Assembly: GCA_020637515.1 (NCBI GenBank)
Contig: JACKKG010000001.1
Location: forward strand, 682,001 to 746,000
DNA: 64,000 bases
Source: Rhodobacter sp.
GTDB taxonomy: Bacteria; Pseudomonadota; Alphaproteobacteria; Rhodobacterales; Rhodobacteraceae
Direction of reading: 5' to 3'
Shown: piece by piece, positions 1 through 8,794 of the stretch
How positions within the stretch are numbered: position 1 is the stretch's first letter
How the letters are laid out: each line of letters opens with the position of its first letter
Translations under genes and position numbers: made by a program
Notes under the pieces: model-generated
Databases searched by the model: none
What the model was told of the DNA's origin: nothing
The model's input: only the letters and a program-made list of their open reading frames with translations

Positions 1-769
1 GGCTCTGGCCGATCATGCCGTCGGTCAGTTCGAACGTGTCGAACGCGCCCAGATCCAGCGCCGAGCGGATGATGCCGCGGCCGCCCTGGTCCACATAGCC
101 GGCAACGACCAGAACGTCGCCGCCCGCCGCCGCCAACGCGGCGACTTCGGCCGAATAGTCGGCCTTGCCGTCTTCGTGGCTGGCAACCATGGTCACGGTG
201 CCGCCGGCGGCCTCGAACGCGGTCTTGATCGCGTCGGCCAGGCCCGCGCCGTAGTCGTTGTTGGTATAGGTGATGGCGATCGAGTTGACACCGCGGTCAC
301 GCAGGATGCTGGCCGCGATCTGGCCCTGGCGCGCATCCGAGGGCGCGGTGCGGAAGAACAGGCCGTCATCCTCGGCGGTGGACAGCGCCGGCGAGGTCGC
401 CGAGGGCGAGATCATCACCACGCCGTTGGGGCGCGCGGCGTTCTGCAGGATGGCGCCGGTCACGCCCGAGCAGTCTGCCCCGACGATGCCGTGGATGTGG
501 TCCGAGGTGATGAGGCGTTCGGCCGTCGCCACCGCCAGACCCGAATCGATGCACCCGTCGTCGCCGCGCACCGGCACGATATTGCCCAGCGTGAACAGAC
601 CCGAGGCGTTCACTTCGGACATCGCCAGTTCGGCGGCAGCGGCCATGGTCGGGGTGATGGATTCCAGCGGGCCGGTGAAGCCCAGGATGACGCCGATATT
701 CACGTCATCGGCATAGGCGGCACCAGCGGTCAGACCGGCGATCGCGGTCGTCAGCAGGAATTTTTTCAT
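1..769 (-). CDS. Branched-chain amino acid-type ABC transporter substrate-binding protein (3' end outside window)
   Basis: A periplasmic ligand-binding protein of the Leu/Ile/Val-binding (type I) fold; the visible 256 residues are the N-terminal part. It starts MKKFLLTTAIAG, a classic Sec signal peptide with probable cleavage after AYA, then DVNIGVILGFTGPLE, typical of mature LivK-like proteins. The ATG at 769 is preceded by a purine-rich Shine-Dalgarno (GGGAGAGGA). It lies 170 bases downstream of an acyl-CoA ligase on the same strand, so the ligand may be the carboxylic acid activated by that ligase; this is inference. The coding frame runs off the left edge, so any cognate permease and ATPase genes would lie outside the window. 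Confidence 0.9.
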   Translation of the reverse strand, partial: MKKFLLTTAIAGLTAGAAYADDVNIGVILGFTGPLESITPTMAAAAELAMSEVNASGLFTLGNIVPVRGDDGCIDSGLAVATAERLITSDHIHGIVGADCSGVTGAILQNAARPNGVVMISPSATSPALSTAEDDGLFFRTAPSDARQGQIAASILRDRGVNSIAITYTNNDYGAGLADAIKTAFEAAGGTVTMVASHEDGKADYSAEVAALAAAGGDVLVVAGYVDQGGRGIIRSALDLGAFDTFELTDGMIGQS

Positions 770-939
770 GGTCTTATCCTCTCCCAGTTGGGCTTTTTTG
801 TTTGGTCGCCCGGAACCGCCCGCCCATTTGTGGCGGTCACCGGGGACATACCCCCATTTCAAGCCTATCTTTCAGAGGCACTCAACGCCCTTTTCGCAGG
901 CACGCGCAGAATCTTTGCGCTTTCCGTAGGGTCAAGCGG

Positions 940-2412
940 TCAGTTGGGTCCGAATTCCCGCAACAGGTCGGGTTTGCGGATCTTCCCGGCCGAGGTCAGC
1001 GGCATCGCGGGCACGACGATCACCTGCTGCGGTTGCTTGTAGGCGGCCAGCCGCGCGCGCAGATGGGCGGCGATGGTTGCCGGCGCAACGTCGCCGTCGG
1101 TGGTGACATAGGCCAGCACCTCTTCGTTGCCGGGAACCCTGCGGCCCAGGACCGCCGCCTGAACCACGCCGGGGCAGCTCATCAGCGCGGCCTCGACCTC
1201 GGGCGGGTAGACGTTGAAGCCGGACCGGATGATGACCTCTTTCAGGCGCCCCACCAGATGCAGCGCGCCGTCGGGGTCGATTCGCGCCAGATCGCCGGTG
1301 CGCAGATAGCCGTCTTCGGTCATCGCCTGCGTCGTGGCCCGGGGGTTGAGGTAATACCCCAGCATCACGTTGGGGCCGCGAAACTCCAGCTCGCCCACGC
1401 CGTCAGGCCCGGGGTTGGCCACGCGCGCATCGCAACCGGGATAGGGATAGCCCACCGACCCGTCCGCCCGATAGGGCCCGAACGAGGTGCTGGAGATGCC
1501 CGGGCCGGCCTCGGTCAGGCCATACCCGTTCGCCAGCGGCAGGCCAAACAGGGCCTCGACCCGGGCTTTCAGCGCCGGGTCCAGGGGCGCGCCACCGCAG
1601 CCGATCATCCTGAGACGGGGGGCGTCCAGCCCGGTGCCGCCCTCGCACGCGCGCAGGATCTGTTCATACATCAACGGCACGCCCGACATGATCGTCGCCC
1701 CCTGGGCCAGCGCCGCCAACTGGCCGGCCACGCTGAACCGGGGCAACAGGCGGACACAAGCGCCCGACTGAAAGGCCGCCAGCAACGCGGTGGACAGGGC
1801 CATGATATGCGTGCAGGGCAGCGACAGCGCGATCTCGTCGCCCGGGCCCATGCCGCGCGACCGCGCGGAATGCGTGGCGTTGAACAGAAGACTGGCGTGC
1901 GACAGCATCACGCCCTTGGGTTCGCCGGTCGTGCCCGAGGTGTAGACCATCGCCGCGACCTGGTCCTCGGGCGTGGTGGCGACCGGCTCGGGCTGCGCCG
2001 CCGGATCGGTCAGCGCGATCCAGGGACGGCCCAGCACCACCGGCCCCGGCCCGGCACCGAGTCGGTCGGCATGGCCCTGCGCATCGACCGAAACATCGGT
2101 GGTGAACACGACCGCGCGCGGCGTGGCATGGGCGCGGATGGCGTCCAGCTCGGGGCCGGTCAGCCGCGCGTTCAGCGGAATGCACCAGGCGCGCAATCCC
2201 GCTGCCGCCAGAAACGCCACCGCCATCAGCACGCTGTTCTCGGCCACCACCAGCACACGGTCGCCGGGCCGCACGCCCAGGTCCCGCAGCGCCCGCGTGC
2301 CCTCGGCCACCGCGCGGCGCAGATCGGCATAGGTCAGGCGCGCGCCGTCGTGGTCGATCAGCGCGGGGGCATCGTCGGATTTGTCGGCGATCAGATCCTC
2401 GATCCAGCGCAT
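940..2412 (-). CDS. AMP-dependent acyl-CoA synthetase/ligase
   Basis: A 490-residue member of the adenylate-forming ANL superfamily that activates a carboxylic acid to acyl-AMP and then acyl-CoA. Visible motifs in order: P-loop YTSGTTGEPKG (about 157-167), the aromatic/TE motif GYGLTE (296-301), YLRTGD (369-374), the hinge region GRLKEVIIRSG (388-398), and the C-terminal catalytic lysine in SAGKIRK (about 477). The length is slightly short for the family but all core motifs are present. ATG at 2412 has a GGAGG Shine-Dalgarno. It sits between a GntR regulator and a periplasmic binding protein, all on the minus strand, and faces the divergent acyl-CoA dehydrogenase operon. The exact acyl substrate cannot be read from sequence. 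Confidence 0.92.
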   Translation of the reverse strand: MRWIEDLIADKSDDAPALIDHDGARLTYADLRRAVAEGTRALRDLGVRPGDRVLVVAENSVLMAVAFLAAAGLRAWCIPLNARLTGPELDAIRAHATPRAVVFTTDVSVDAQGHADRLGAGPGPVVLGRPWIALTDPAAQPEPVATTPEDQVAAMVYTSGTTGEPKGVMLSHASLLFNATHSARSRGMGPGDEIALSLPCTHIMALSTALLAAFQSGACVRLLPRFSVAGQLAALAQGATIMSGVPLMYEQILRACEGGTGLDAPRLRMIGCGGAPLDPALKARVEALFGLPLANGYGLTEAGPGISSTSFGPYRADGSVGYPYPGCDARVANPGPDGVGELEFRGPNVMLGYYLNPRATTQAMTEDGYLRTGDLARIDPDGALHLVGRLKEVIIRSGFNVYPPEVEAALMSCPGVVQAAVLGRRVPGNEEVLAYVTTDGDVAPATIAAHLRARLAAYKQPQQVIVVPAMPLTSAGKIRKPDLLREFGPN

Positions 2413-2484
2413 CGGTGCCTCCGTGTTTCGCCTTGGCTACAGGCGGATCGACCGGGTCGTCAATAGAAATGGAAGTATGTTCCG

Positions 2485-3222
2485 TCAGCCGAAACTTGCA
2501 GGCAGCGGCTGGTCCGTATCCAGCCCGCAAACGTCATAGCCCCGTCGAAAATCCTGTATGTGGCGGCGCATCCAGGCCTCGGCCATGACGCCGTCGCGCG
2601 CGCGCAGGGCCGCGACGATCTGGCGATGCGCCTCGATCAGGCGGCGCGGGCCGCTGTCGCGCGTGCGCGGGTGGTCGAACAACTGCTTCAGCGCCGGAAA
2701 GAACAGTTGCGAGACCGGCTCGCGCGCCAGCATCAGCGCCTTGTTCGCCGCGATCGCCGCCAGCAGGGCGTGAAATTCGACGTCCAGCGCGATGATCGAC
2801 CGCCCGGCGCGCACGGCGTCCTCCATCGCGGCCAGATTGGCGTCGAGCGCGGCCAGATCCGGCGGCGCGACATGCGCCGCGGCGCCACGCGCGGATTCGG
2901 GTTCCAGCAGCATCGAGGCCTCCCACAACTCGTGGAAGGTGACACCTTGCATCCGCAGGATCTGCGTGGCGCGCGGGGCCAGTTCGGCATGATCGGGCAG
3001 GCGCACCGCCAGCCGCCGCCCTGCGGCGCGCCCGACCAGGCCGCTTTTCTCAAGCTGCCGCAACCCTTCGCGCACGGTGTGGCGGGTCAGGCCGAAACTG
3101 TCAGCAAGCTGGGTCTCGGTCGGCAGCAGGGTGCCGGGGCGCAGGGTGCCGGCGACGATCTGCGCCTCGATCGTTTCGCAGACCACGCGATAGGCGGGCT
3201 TCACCTCGATACGTTGGAACAT
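2485..3222 (-). CDS. GntR/FadR-family transcriptional regulator
   Basis: A 245-residue regulator with an N-terminal winged helix-turn-helix (about residues 10-75, including LPTETQLADSFGLTRHTVREGLRQ) and an all-helical FCD-type ligand-binding domain behind it (for example DVEFHALLAAIAANKAL). The frame is open further upstream, but the start at 3222 is chosen because GGAGG lies 6-8 bases before that ATG and the protein then begins at the usual place for the family. It is divergent from the acyl-CoA dehydrogenase operon, with a palindrome matching the FadR-subfamily operator in the 117-base gap. It probably controls both the ligase side and the dehydrogenase side; FCD regulators usually respond to small carboxylates or acyl-CoAs. 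Confidence 0.9.
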   Translation of the reverse strand: MFQRIEVKPAYRVVCETIEAQIVAGTLRPGTLLPTETQLADSFGLTRHTVREGLRQLEKSGLVGRAAGRRLAVRLPDHAELAPRATQILRMQGVTFHELWEASMLLEPESARGAAAHVAPPDLAALDANLAAMEDAVRAGRSIIALDVEFHALLAAIAANKALMLAREPVSQLFFPALKQLFDHPRTRDSGPRRLIEAHRQIVAALRARDGVMAEAWMRRHIQDFRRGYDVCGLDTDQPLPASFG

Positions 3223-3281
3223 GCGGACCTCCTGCTGCCCTGCCGTCATAGCGGACGGGCGCCTCCGGTTCAAATGTTGTA

Positions 3282-3292
3282 TTGTTCAACAA
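3282..3292. promoter_or_regulatory. Putative FadR-type GntR operator
   Basis: TTGTTCAACAA is a perfect 11-base palindrome. It fits the FadR-subfamily operator pattern TNGTNNNACNA exactly. It lies in the divergent intergenic region between the GntR regulator (starts 3222) and the acyl-CoA dehydrogenase (starts 3340), where an autoregulatory operator would be expected. Confidence 0.55.
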
Positions 3293-3339
3293 AGAAAGCT
3301 GCGTTACCCCTGTCCCATGCCGACGCAAGGGAGAGCGCC

Positions 3340-5112
3340 GTGACCGACACCCTTTTGCCCGCCGACCTGGTCGAATTCCTGCTGTTCGACTGGCTGGAAC
3401 TGGACCGCACCCTGGCGCGACCCGGGTTCGCCGAACACGACCGCGAATCGATCCTGGCCCTGCTGGGTCTGGCGGACCGGATGGCGCGGGACAGCTTTCT
3501 GCCGCACTACAAGAAGGGCGATCAGGTCGAACCACGCCTGACACCCGCAGGCGAGGTCCAGGTCCTGCCCGAGGTCGGCGCCGCGCTCAAGGCCTATGCC
3601 GAGGCCGGCTTCCTGGCCGCGCCCTTTGCGCCCGACCTCGGCGGGCTGGGCCTGCCCGAACTGGTGCACATGGCGGCGACCGGCAGCTTCTTTGCCGCGA
3701 ACCTGGCCACCGCCGGTTATGCCATGCTGACCGTCGGCAACGCGCGGCTGATGGTGCACAACGCCAGCCCGCAGCAGATCGCGGCCTTCGTGCCAAAGCA
3801 ACTGGACGGTCGCGCCTTTGGCACCATGTGCCTGTCGGAACCGCAGGCGGGCTCGTCGCTGGCCGATGTCCGCACCCGGGCGGTGCCGGACGGGCAGGAC
3901 GATCTGGGCGCGCGCTACCGGCTCAGCGGCAACAAGATGTGGATCTCGGGCGGGGATCAGGACCTTTCCGAAACGATCCATCACCTGGTGCTGGCCAAGA
4001 TCCCCGATCCCGACGGCACCTTGCCCGAGGGCACCCGCGGCCTGTCGCTGTTCGTGGTGCCCAAACACCTGCCGGACGGCACGCGCAACGATGTCGTGGT
4101 GGCCGGGCTCAATCACAAGATGGGTTACAGGGGCACCTCGAACTGCCTGCTGAACTTTGGCGAGGGCACGCGCTATCGCCCTGGGGGGCAGGCGGGCGCG
4201 GTCGGCTGGCTGGTGGGCCAGCCGGGCCACGGGCTGGCCATCATGTTCCACATGATGAATGAGGCCCGGCTGGGCGTGGGTCTGGGTGCGGCCGCCAACG
4301 CCATGCGCGCGCACGCCCTGTCGGTGGACTATGCGCGCACCCGTTTGCAGGGGCGCACCGATCCAGGGGGCGCACCGGTGGCCATTGCCGCGCACCCCGA
4401 CGTGGCGCGGATGCTGACCCGCCAGCAGGCGATCGCCGAGGCGGCGCTGTCGATGATCCTGTTCTGCGCCCATCTGGTCGATGACCGGGACACCGCCGCC
4501 ACGCCCGAGGACCGCGCCCGCGCCGACCGCCTGCTGGGCCTGCTGACCCCGGCGGCCAAGACCTGGACCTCGGAATGGGGGCTCGAGGTCAACGCCATGG
4601 CCATCCAGATTCACGGTGGCTATGGCTATACCCGCGATTTCGACGTGGAGCAGCTCTACCGCGATCAGCGCCTGAACCCGATCCACGAGGGGACGACCGG
4701 CATCCAGGGCATCGACTTTGTCGGCCGCAAACTGCTGAAAGAGGGCGGCGCAGGGCTGGAGATGCTGGCCGAACGGATCGCCCGGACCATCGACCGCGCC
4801 AGCCACGCCGATCTGGCGGACGAGGCGCACGCGCTTTCCGCCGCATGGGCGCGGTTTCTGGACGTGCGCCAGGCCCTGCCCGCCATCCCGCGCGACCATT
4901 GGCTGGGCTTTGCCACCGACGTGCTGGACGGGTTCGGCACCACGCTGGCCGCCTGGATGCTGCTGGACCAGGCGCTGGTCGCGGACAGCGGCACCCGCCG
5001 CACGCTGGCGCGGTTCTTCATTGCCTATGACCTGCCGCGCGCGCTCAGGGCCTTTGACCTGGCGTTGCGCAAACCCGTTCCCCTGCTGGACTACACCGGA
5101 GACGCCCGATGA
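3340..5112 (+). CDS. Acyl-CoA dehydrogenase (large, DmdC/FadE-like type)
   Basis: A 590-residue FAD-dependent acyl-CoA dehydrogenase of the long class with an extra C-terminal domain, the class that contains 3-methylmercaptopropionyl-CoA dehydrogenase DmdC. Recognisable parts: the FAD/substrate motif GTMCLSEPQAGSSLADV, KMWISGG, and the C-terminal IQIHGGYGYTRD...YRDQRLNPIHEGTTG region; Glu450 in IHEGTTG is the likely catalytic base. The frame is open far upstream (antisense of the regulator). I place the start at GTG 3340 because AAGGGA lies just before it and the protein then begins like its relatives. It overlaps the next gene by ATGA and heads an operon of beta-oxidation-like enzymes. The substrate is not identifiable. 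Confidence 0.9.
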   Translation: MTDTLLPADLVEFLLFDWLELDRTLARPGFAEHDRESILALLGLADRMARDSFLPHYKKGDQVEPRLTPAGEVQVLPEVGAALKAYAEAGFLAAPFAPDLGGLGLPELVHMAATGSFFAANLATAGYAMLTVGNARLMVHNASPQQIAAFVPKQLDGRAFGTMCLSEPQAGSSLADVRTRAVPDGQDDLGARYRLSGNKMWISGGDQDLSETIHHLVLAKIPDPDGTLPEGTRGLSLFVVPKHLPDGTRNDVVVAGLNHKMGYRGTSNCLLNFGEGTRYRPGGQAGAVGWLVGQPGHGLAIMFHMMNEARLGVGLGAAANAMRAHALSVDYARTRLQGRTDPGGAPVAIAAHPDVARMLTRQQAIAEAALSMILFCAHLVDDRDTAATPEDRARADRLLGLLTPAAKTWTSEWGLEVNAMAIQIHGGYGYTRDFDVEQLYRDQRLNPIHEGTTGIQGIDFVGRKLLKEGGAGLEMLAERIARTIDRASHADLADEAHALSAAWARFLDVRQALPAIPRDHWLGFATDVLDGFGTTLAAWMLLDQALVADSGTRRTLARFFIAYDLPRALRAFDLALRKPVPLLDYTGDAR

Positions 5113-5924
5113 TCGACCCCGCCCGCCTGTTCGACCTGACCGGCAAGACCGCCCTTGTGACCGGGGGCGCCACCGGCCTGGGCCGCACCGCCGCCGAGGC
5201 CCTGCTGGCCGCCGGTGCCCGCGTGCTGATCGCCTCGCGCAAGGGTGACGCCTGCGCCGAGGTGGCGCGCGCGTTGTCGGCGATCGGCCCGTGCGAGGGG
5301 TTCGCCGGCGATGTCGGCACCGAATCCGGCGTGGACGCGCTGGCGGCCGAGGTCGCGTCGCGCACCGACCGGCTGGACATCCTGATCAACAACGCCGGCG
5401 CCACCTGGGGCGAGCCCTTCGGCACCCATGGCTTCCGGGCCTTTGACCGCGTGCTGGCGGTGAACGTGACGGGCCTGTTCGTGCTGACCCAGCGGCTGAT
5501 GCCGCTGCTGACGGCGGCAGGCACCGCGGACGACCCGGCGCGGATCGTCAACATCGGTTCGGTCATGGGCACGGTGCCGATTTCCGACGGCGCCTATTCC
5601 TATGCCGCGTCGAAAGCGGCGGTGCATCACCTGACGCGCGTGCTGGCGAACGAATTCTCGGGCCGGCACGTCACGACGAACGCGATCGCCCCCGGCCCGT
5701 TCGAAACCAAGATGACGCGCTATTCGCTGGGCGACGACGCCGGCAAATCGGCCGCCGCCGCCGTTGTGCCCATGGGCCGCATCGGCCGCGAGGACGATCT
5801 GGCCGGCACCGTGCTGTTCCTGACCGGGCGCGGCGGGGCCTATGTCTCGGGGGCGATCGTGCCGCTGGACGGCGGCATCTCGGCCCGGGCACCCCTGCAC
5901 ATGTTCCGCGAGGACGACGCATGA
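5109..5924 (+). CDS. SDR family oxidoreductase
   Basis: A 271-residue short-chain dehydrogenase/reductase. The nucleotide-binding motif TGGATGLG is at 18-25, NNAG near 94-97, catalytic Ser151, and the YxxxK pair Tyr165/Lys169. An arginine after the second beta-strand (ASRKGD) suggests NADP(H), as in many 3-oxoacyl reductases. The gene starts inside the stop of the acyl-CoA dehydrogenase (ATGA) and its end overlaps the MaoC-like hydratase, so translation is coupled. In this context it most likely acts on a hydroxyacyl- or ketoacyl-CoA intermediate. Confidence 0.9.
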   Translation: MIDPARLFDLTGKTALVTGGATGLGRTAAEALLAAGARVLIASRKGDACAEVARALSAIGPCEGFAGDVGTESGVDALAAEVASRTDRLDILINNAGATWGEPFGTHGFRAFDRVLAVNVTGLFVLTQRLMPLLTAAGTADDPARIVNIGSVMGTVPISDGAYSYAASKAAVHHLTRVLANEFSGRHVTTNAIAPGPFETKMTRYSLGDDAGKSAAAAVVPMGRIGREDDLAGTVLFLTGRGGAYVSGAIVPLDGGISARAPLHMFREDDA

Positions 5925-6373
5925 ACGACCTGTCCGCACGCATCGGCACGGTGCTGGGCACCTCGGCCTGGATCGCGCTGGATCAGCCCCGCATCGACTC
6001 GTTTGCCGATGTGACCGAGGATCACCAGTTCATCCATTGCGATCCGGTCCGCGCCGCCGACAGCCCGTTCGGCGGCACCATCGCGCACGGGTTCCTGACG
6101 CTGTCCATGCTCAGCCGCATGGCGGCGCAGGCCTTGCCCATGTTGGGACAGGTGCGCGAAAGCCTGAACTACGGCTTCGACAAGGTGCGCTTCCTGTCGC
6201 CTGTCCCGTCGGGCGCGCGGGTCCGGGGCGTGTTCACGCTGCACGCGGTCGAGGACCGGCCCGGCAACCGGCAGATGCTGCGCCTGGCGGCCAGTGTCGA
6301 GATCGAGGGAACCGACCGCCCGGCGTTGATCGCCGAATGGCTGGTCATGCTGATTTACGGAGAAACCGCATGA
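5921..6373 (+). CDS. MaoC-like (R)-specific enoyl-CoA hydratase
   Basis: A 150-residue single hot-dog domain protein of the MaoC/PhaJ family. The signature hydratase segment is visible: FADVTEDHQFIHCDP, with the catalytic Asp34 and His39 spaced D-x4-H, followed by PFGGTIAHGFLTLS. Such enzymes hydrate enoyl-CoA to (R)-3-hydroxyacyl-CoA. It is flanked by ATGA overlaps on both sides, between two SDR genes, which fits a dehydrogenation, hydration, oxidation sequence after the ligase and acyl-CoA dehydrogenase. Confidence 0.9.
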   Translation: MNDLSARIGTVLGTSAWIALDQPRIDSFADVTEDHQFIHCDPVRAADSPFGGTIAHGFLTLSMLSRMAAQALPMLGQVRESLNYGFDKVRFLSPVPSGARVRGVFTLHAVEDRPGNRQMLRLAASVEIEGTDRPALIAEWLVMLIYGETA

Positions 6374-7245
6374 GCAAGGATTTCACGGGCCGCGTGGCCA
6401 TCGTCACCGGGGCAGGCGCCGGTCTGGGGCGCAGCCACGCGCTGGCCCTGGCGGCCGAGGGGGCGCGCGTCGCGCTCTTTGACCTTGTCGCACCGCAGTC
6501 GGTCGTTGACGAGATCCGCGCCGCGGGCGGCGAGGCCGTGGCCATCGCCTGCGACGTGGCCGACATGGACGCGGTCGCGCGCGGCGTGGCGCAGGTGATG
6601 GACGCCTGGGGCCGTGTCGATGTGCTGGTCAACAACGCCGGCATCCTGCGCGACAAGACCTTTGCCAAGCTCACGCCCGAGAATTTCGCCCTGGTGCTGG
6701 CCGTGCACCTGACGGGCAGCGTCAACTGCACCCGGGCGGTATGGGAAATCATGCGCAATCAGGGTTACGGGCGCGTGGTGCTGACCTCGTCGGCATCGGG
6801 GATCTATGGCAATTTTGGTCAGTCGAACTATGGCGCGGCCAAGGCGGCGATGATCGGGCTGATGAACGTGCTGCACCTCGAGGGGGCCAAGTTCGACATC
6901 CGCGTCAACACCCTGGCCCCGACCGCCGCCACCGGCATGACCGAAGGGCTGATCACGCCCGAGGAAGCGGCCCTGCTGGCGCCCGAGACCGTGTCGCCGG
7001 GCGTGCTGTATCTGACGCACCAGGACGCGCCCTCGCGCATGATCCTGGGCGCCGGCGCGGGAGTGTTCGCGGTGACCCACATCACCGAAACCGAAGGCGC
7101 CTGGTTGCCCCCCGAGAAGCGCACCGCCCGGGGAATCGCCGCCGCGATGGACCGCATCGACGACCCGGCGGGTGCCCGCACGCACGACAGCGCCCTGGAC
7201 CAGACGCGCAAATTCGTCCGCATGGCGCGCGACGCCAGAGCCTGA
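6370..7245 (+). CDS. SDR family oxidoreductase, (3R)-hydroxyacyl-CoA dehydrogenase-like
   Basis: A 291-residue short-chain dehydrogenase with TGAGAGLG (13-20), NNAG (88-91), catalytic Ser in TSSASG (about 140) and Tyr154/Lys158 in the YGAAK motif. The wording around RSHALALAAEGA and the long C-terminal tail resemble the (3R)-hydroxyacyl-CoA dehydrogenase module of peroxisomal multifunctional enzyme type 2, partner chemistry to a MaoC hydratase. The start at 6370 overlaps the previous stop as ATGA; the frame is open upstream but that is the other genes' shadow. It ends four bases before the convergent emrB-like gene, with no obvious terminator. Confidence 0.88.
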   Translation: MSKDFTGRVAIVTGAGAGLGRSHALALAAEGARVALFDLVAPQSVVDEIRAAGGEAVAIACDVADMDAVARGVAQVMDAWGRVDVLVNNAGILRDKTFAKLTPENFALVLAVHLTGSVNCTRAVWEIMRNQGYGRVVLTSSASGIYGNFGQSNYGAAKAAMIGLMNVLHLEGAKFDIRVNTLAPTAATGMTEGLITPEEAALLAPETVSPGVLYLTHQDAPSRMILGAGAGVFAVTHITETEGAWLPPEKRTARGIAAAMDRIDDPAGARTHDSALDQTRKFVRMARDARA

Positions 7246-7249
7246 AAGC

Positions 7250-8794
7250 TCAGTGTTCGCCCGGGGGCATCTGCGGCGCCGGGCCCCCGGCCGCCTTGGG
7301 CGAGCGCAGGAAGAACACGATCGGCACCGCGGCCAGCGTCAGCAGCAGCATCAGGAAGAAATTGTCCAGATAGGCCAGCATCGCCGCCTGCTGCGATACC
7401 AGCCCGTCGAGGATCCGCACATAGGCCGGATTGCCCGACAGCAGCCCCGGGGCCTGCAAGTGCACCTGGGGCGAATCGATGGTCAGCCGCGCGGCCAGTT
7501 CCTCGTGGTTGACCGACACCATCCGCGCCAGAACCGTGGTGACGATGGAAATCCCGACGCCCGAGCCCACGTTTCGCACCAGGCTGAAGAACGCCGTCGC
7601 ATCGCCGCGATAGCGCGCGTCGAGCGTGGCAAAGGTCAGGGTGGACAACGGCACAAAGACAAAGCCCAGCCCGAACCCCTGAACGACTCCGGACCAGATC
7701 ACCAGGCGATCGTCCATCATCGTGTCGAACCCCGTCATCATCCACGACGCCAGCGCGGTCGCGCCCAGCCCGAACAGCACCAGACCCCGCGCGTCGAACC
7801 GCGACACCAGCCGCCCGACCAGCACCATCGACAGCATGGTGCCCATCCCGCGCGGCGCCATGACCAGCCCGGTGGTCATCACCGGATAGCCCATCAGCCC
7901 CTGCAACAGCGGCGGCAGCAGCGCCAACCCGGAAAACAGCGTCATGCCGATGATGAAGATGAACACCAGCCCCATCGAGAAATTGCGGTCGCGGAACATG
8001 CGCAGATCGACGAACGGGTCATCGGCCGTCCAGCAATGGATGGCGAAAACCCACAGCCCGGCGATCGCCAGCCCGGTGTAGAGCCAGATCTCGGGCGCGT
8101 TGAACCAGTCCACCGCCTGCCCCCGGTCCAGCAGCAGTTGCAGCGCGCCCACCGCCAGCGCCAGCATGGCAAATCCGAAGAAATCGAAGCGCCGCACCCT
8201 GGGCTGGCCGTTGGGCAGGAAGATCAGAACCCCGGTCAGCGCCAGCGCACCCACCGGCAGGTTGATGAGGAACACATAGCGCCAGTTGAAATACTCGGTC
8301 AGCCAACCGCCCAGCGTGGGCCCGATGATCGGCCCCACCATGATCCCGGCCCCATAGATCGCCATCGCCTGGCCGATGCGCTCGCGCGGGTTGATGTCCA
8401 GAATGACGGTCTGCGCCAAAGGCACCAGCACCGCGCCAAAGATCCCCTGCGCGACACGGAACAGGATCATTTCTTCAAGCCCGGTCGCGACCCCGCACAG
8501 CAACGACGAGACCATGAATCCCGCGATGGCGATGGCGAACAGATTGCGCCGGCCCAGCCGGTCCACGGTCCAGCCGGTCATCGGCGTGGCGATGGCCGAG
8601 GCGACGATATACGAGGTGAGAACCCAGTTGATCTCCTCCTGGCTGGCACCCAGGCTGGCGGCCATATGCGGCAGCGCGACGTTGGCGATGGTGGTGTCCA
8701 GCACCTGCATGATCGTCGCCAGCATGATCGCCGCCGTCAGCCAGCCCCGGTGCTGAACCTCGAGGTTGGGTTTCGACAGGGTTTGCCCGCTCAT
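7250..8794 (-). CDS. emrB: DHA2-family MFS drug efflux permease (EmrB-like)
   Basis: A 514-residue integral membrane protein with about 14 predicted hydrophobic segments, the hallmark of the DHA2 drug:H+ antiporters. Recognisable motifs are LDTTIANVALP in the first helix (motif D1), TGWTVDRLGRRN (motif A), and GPTLGGWLTEYFNWRYVFLIN (motif C and the following loop). Its ATG overlaps the end of the adaptor gene (ATGA at 8791-8794). With the adaptor and an outer-membrane TolC it would form a tripartite efflux pump; no outer-membrane gene is nearby. Substrate unknown. Confidence 0.93.
   Translation of the reverse strand: MSGQTLSKPNLEVQHRGWLTAAIMLATIMQVLDTTIANVALPHMAASLGASQEEINWVLTSYIVASAIATPMTGWTVDRLGRRNLFAIAIAGFMVSSLLCGVATGLEEMILFRVAQGIFGAVLVPLAQTVILDINPRERIGQAMAIYGAGIMVGPIIGPTLGGWLTEYFNWRYVFLINLPVGALALTGVLIFLPNGQPRVRRFDFFGFAMLALAVGALQLLLDRGQAVDWFNAPEIWLYTGLAIAGLWVFAIHCWTADDPFVDLRMFRDRNFSMGLVFIFIIGMTLFSGLALLPPLLQGLMGYPVMTTGLVMAPRGMGTMLSMVLVGRLVSRFDARGLVLFGLGATALASWMMTGFDTMMDDRLVIWSGVVQGFGLGFVFVPLSTLTFATLDARYRGDATAFFSLVRNVGSGVGISIVTTVLARMVSVNHEELAARLTIDSPQVHLQAPGLLSGNPAYVRILDGLVSQQAAMLAYLDNFFLMLLLTLAAVPIVFFLRSPKAAGGPAPQMPPGEH

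Noticed and set aside
802..2466. A 554-residue plus-strand ORF opposite the acyl-CoA ligase
   Set aside because: Arg/Gly/His/Gln-rich low-complexity translation with no domain, typical shadow of a GC-rich gene; the minus-strand ligase has all family motifs.
3304..4899. A 531-residue minus-strand ORF opposite the acyl-CoA dehydrogenase
   Set aside because: Antisense shadow without recognisable domains.
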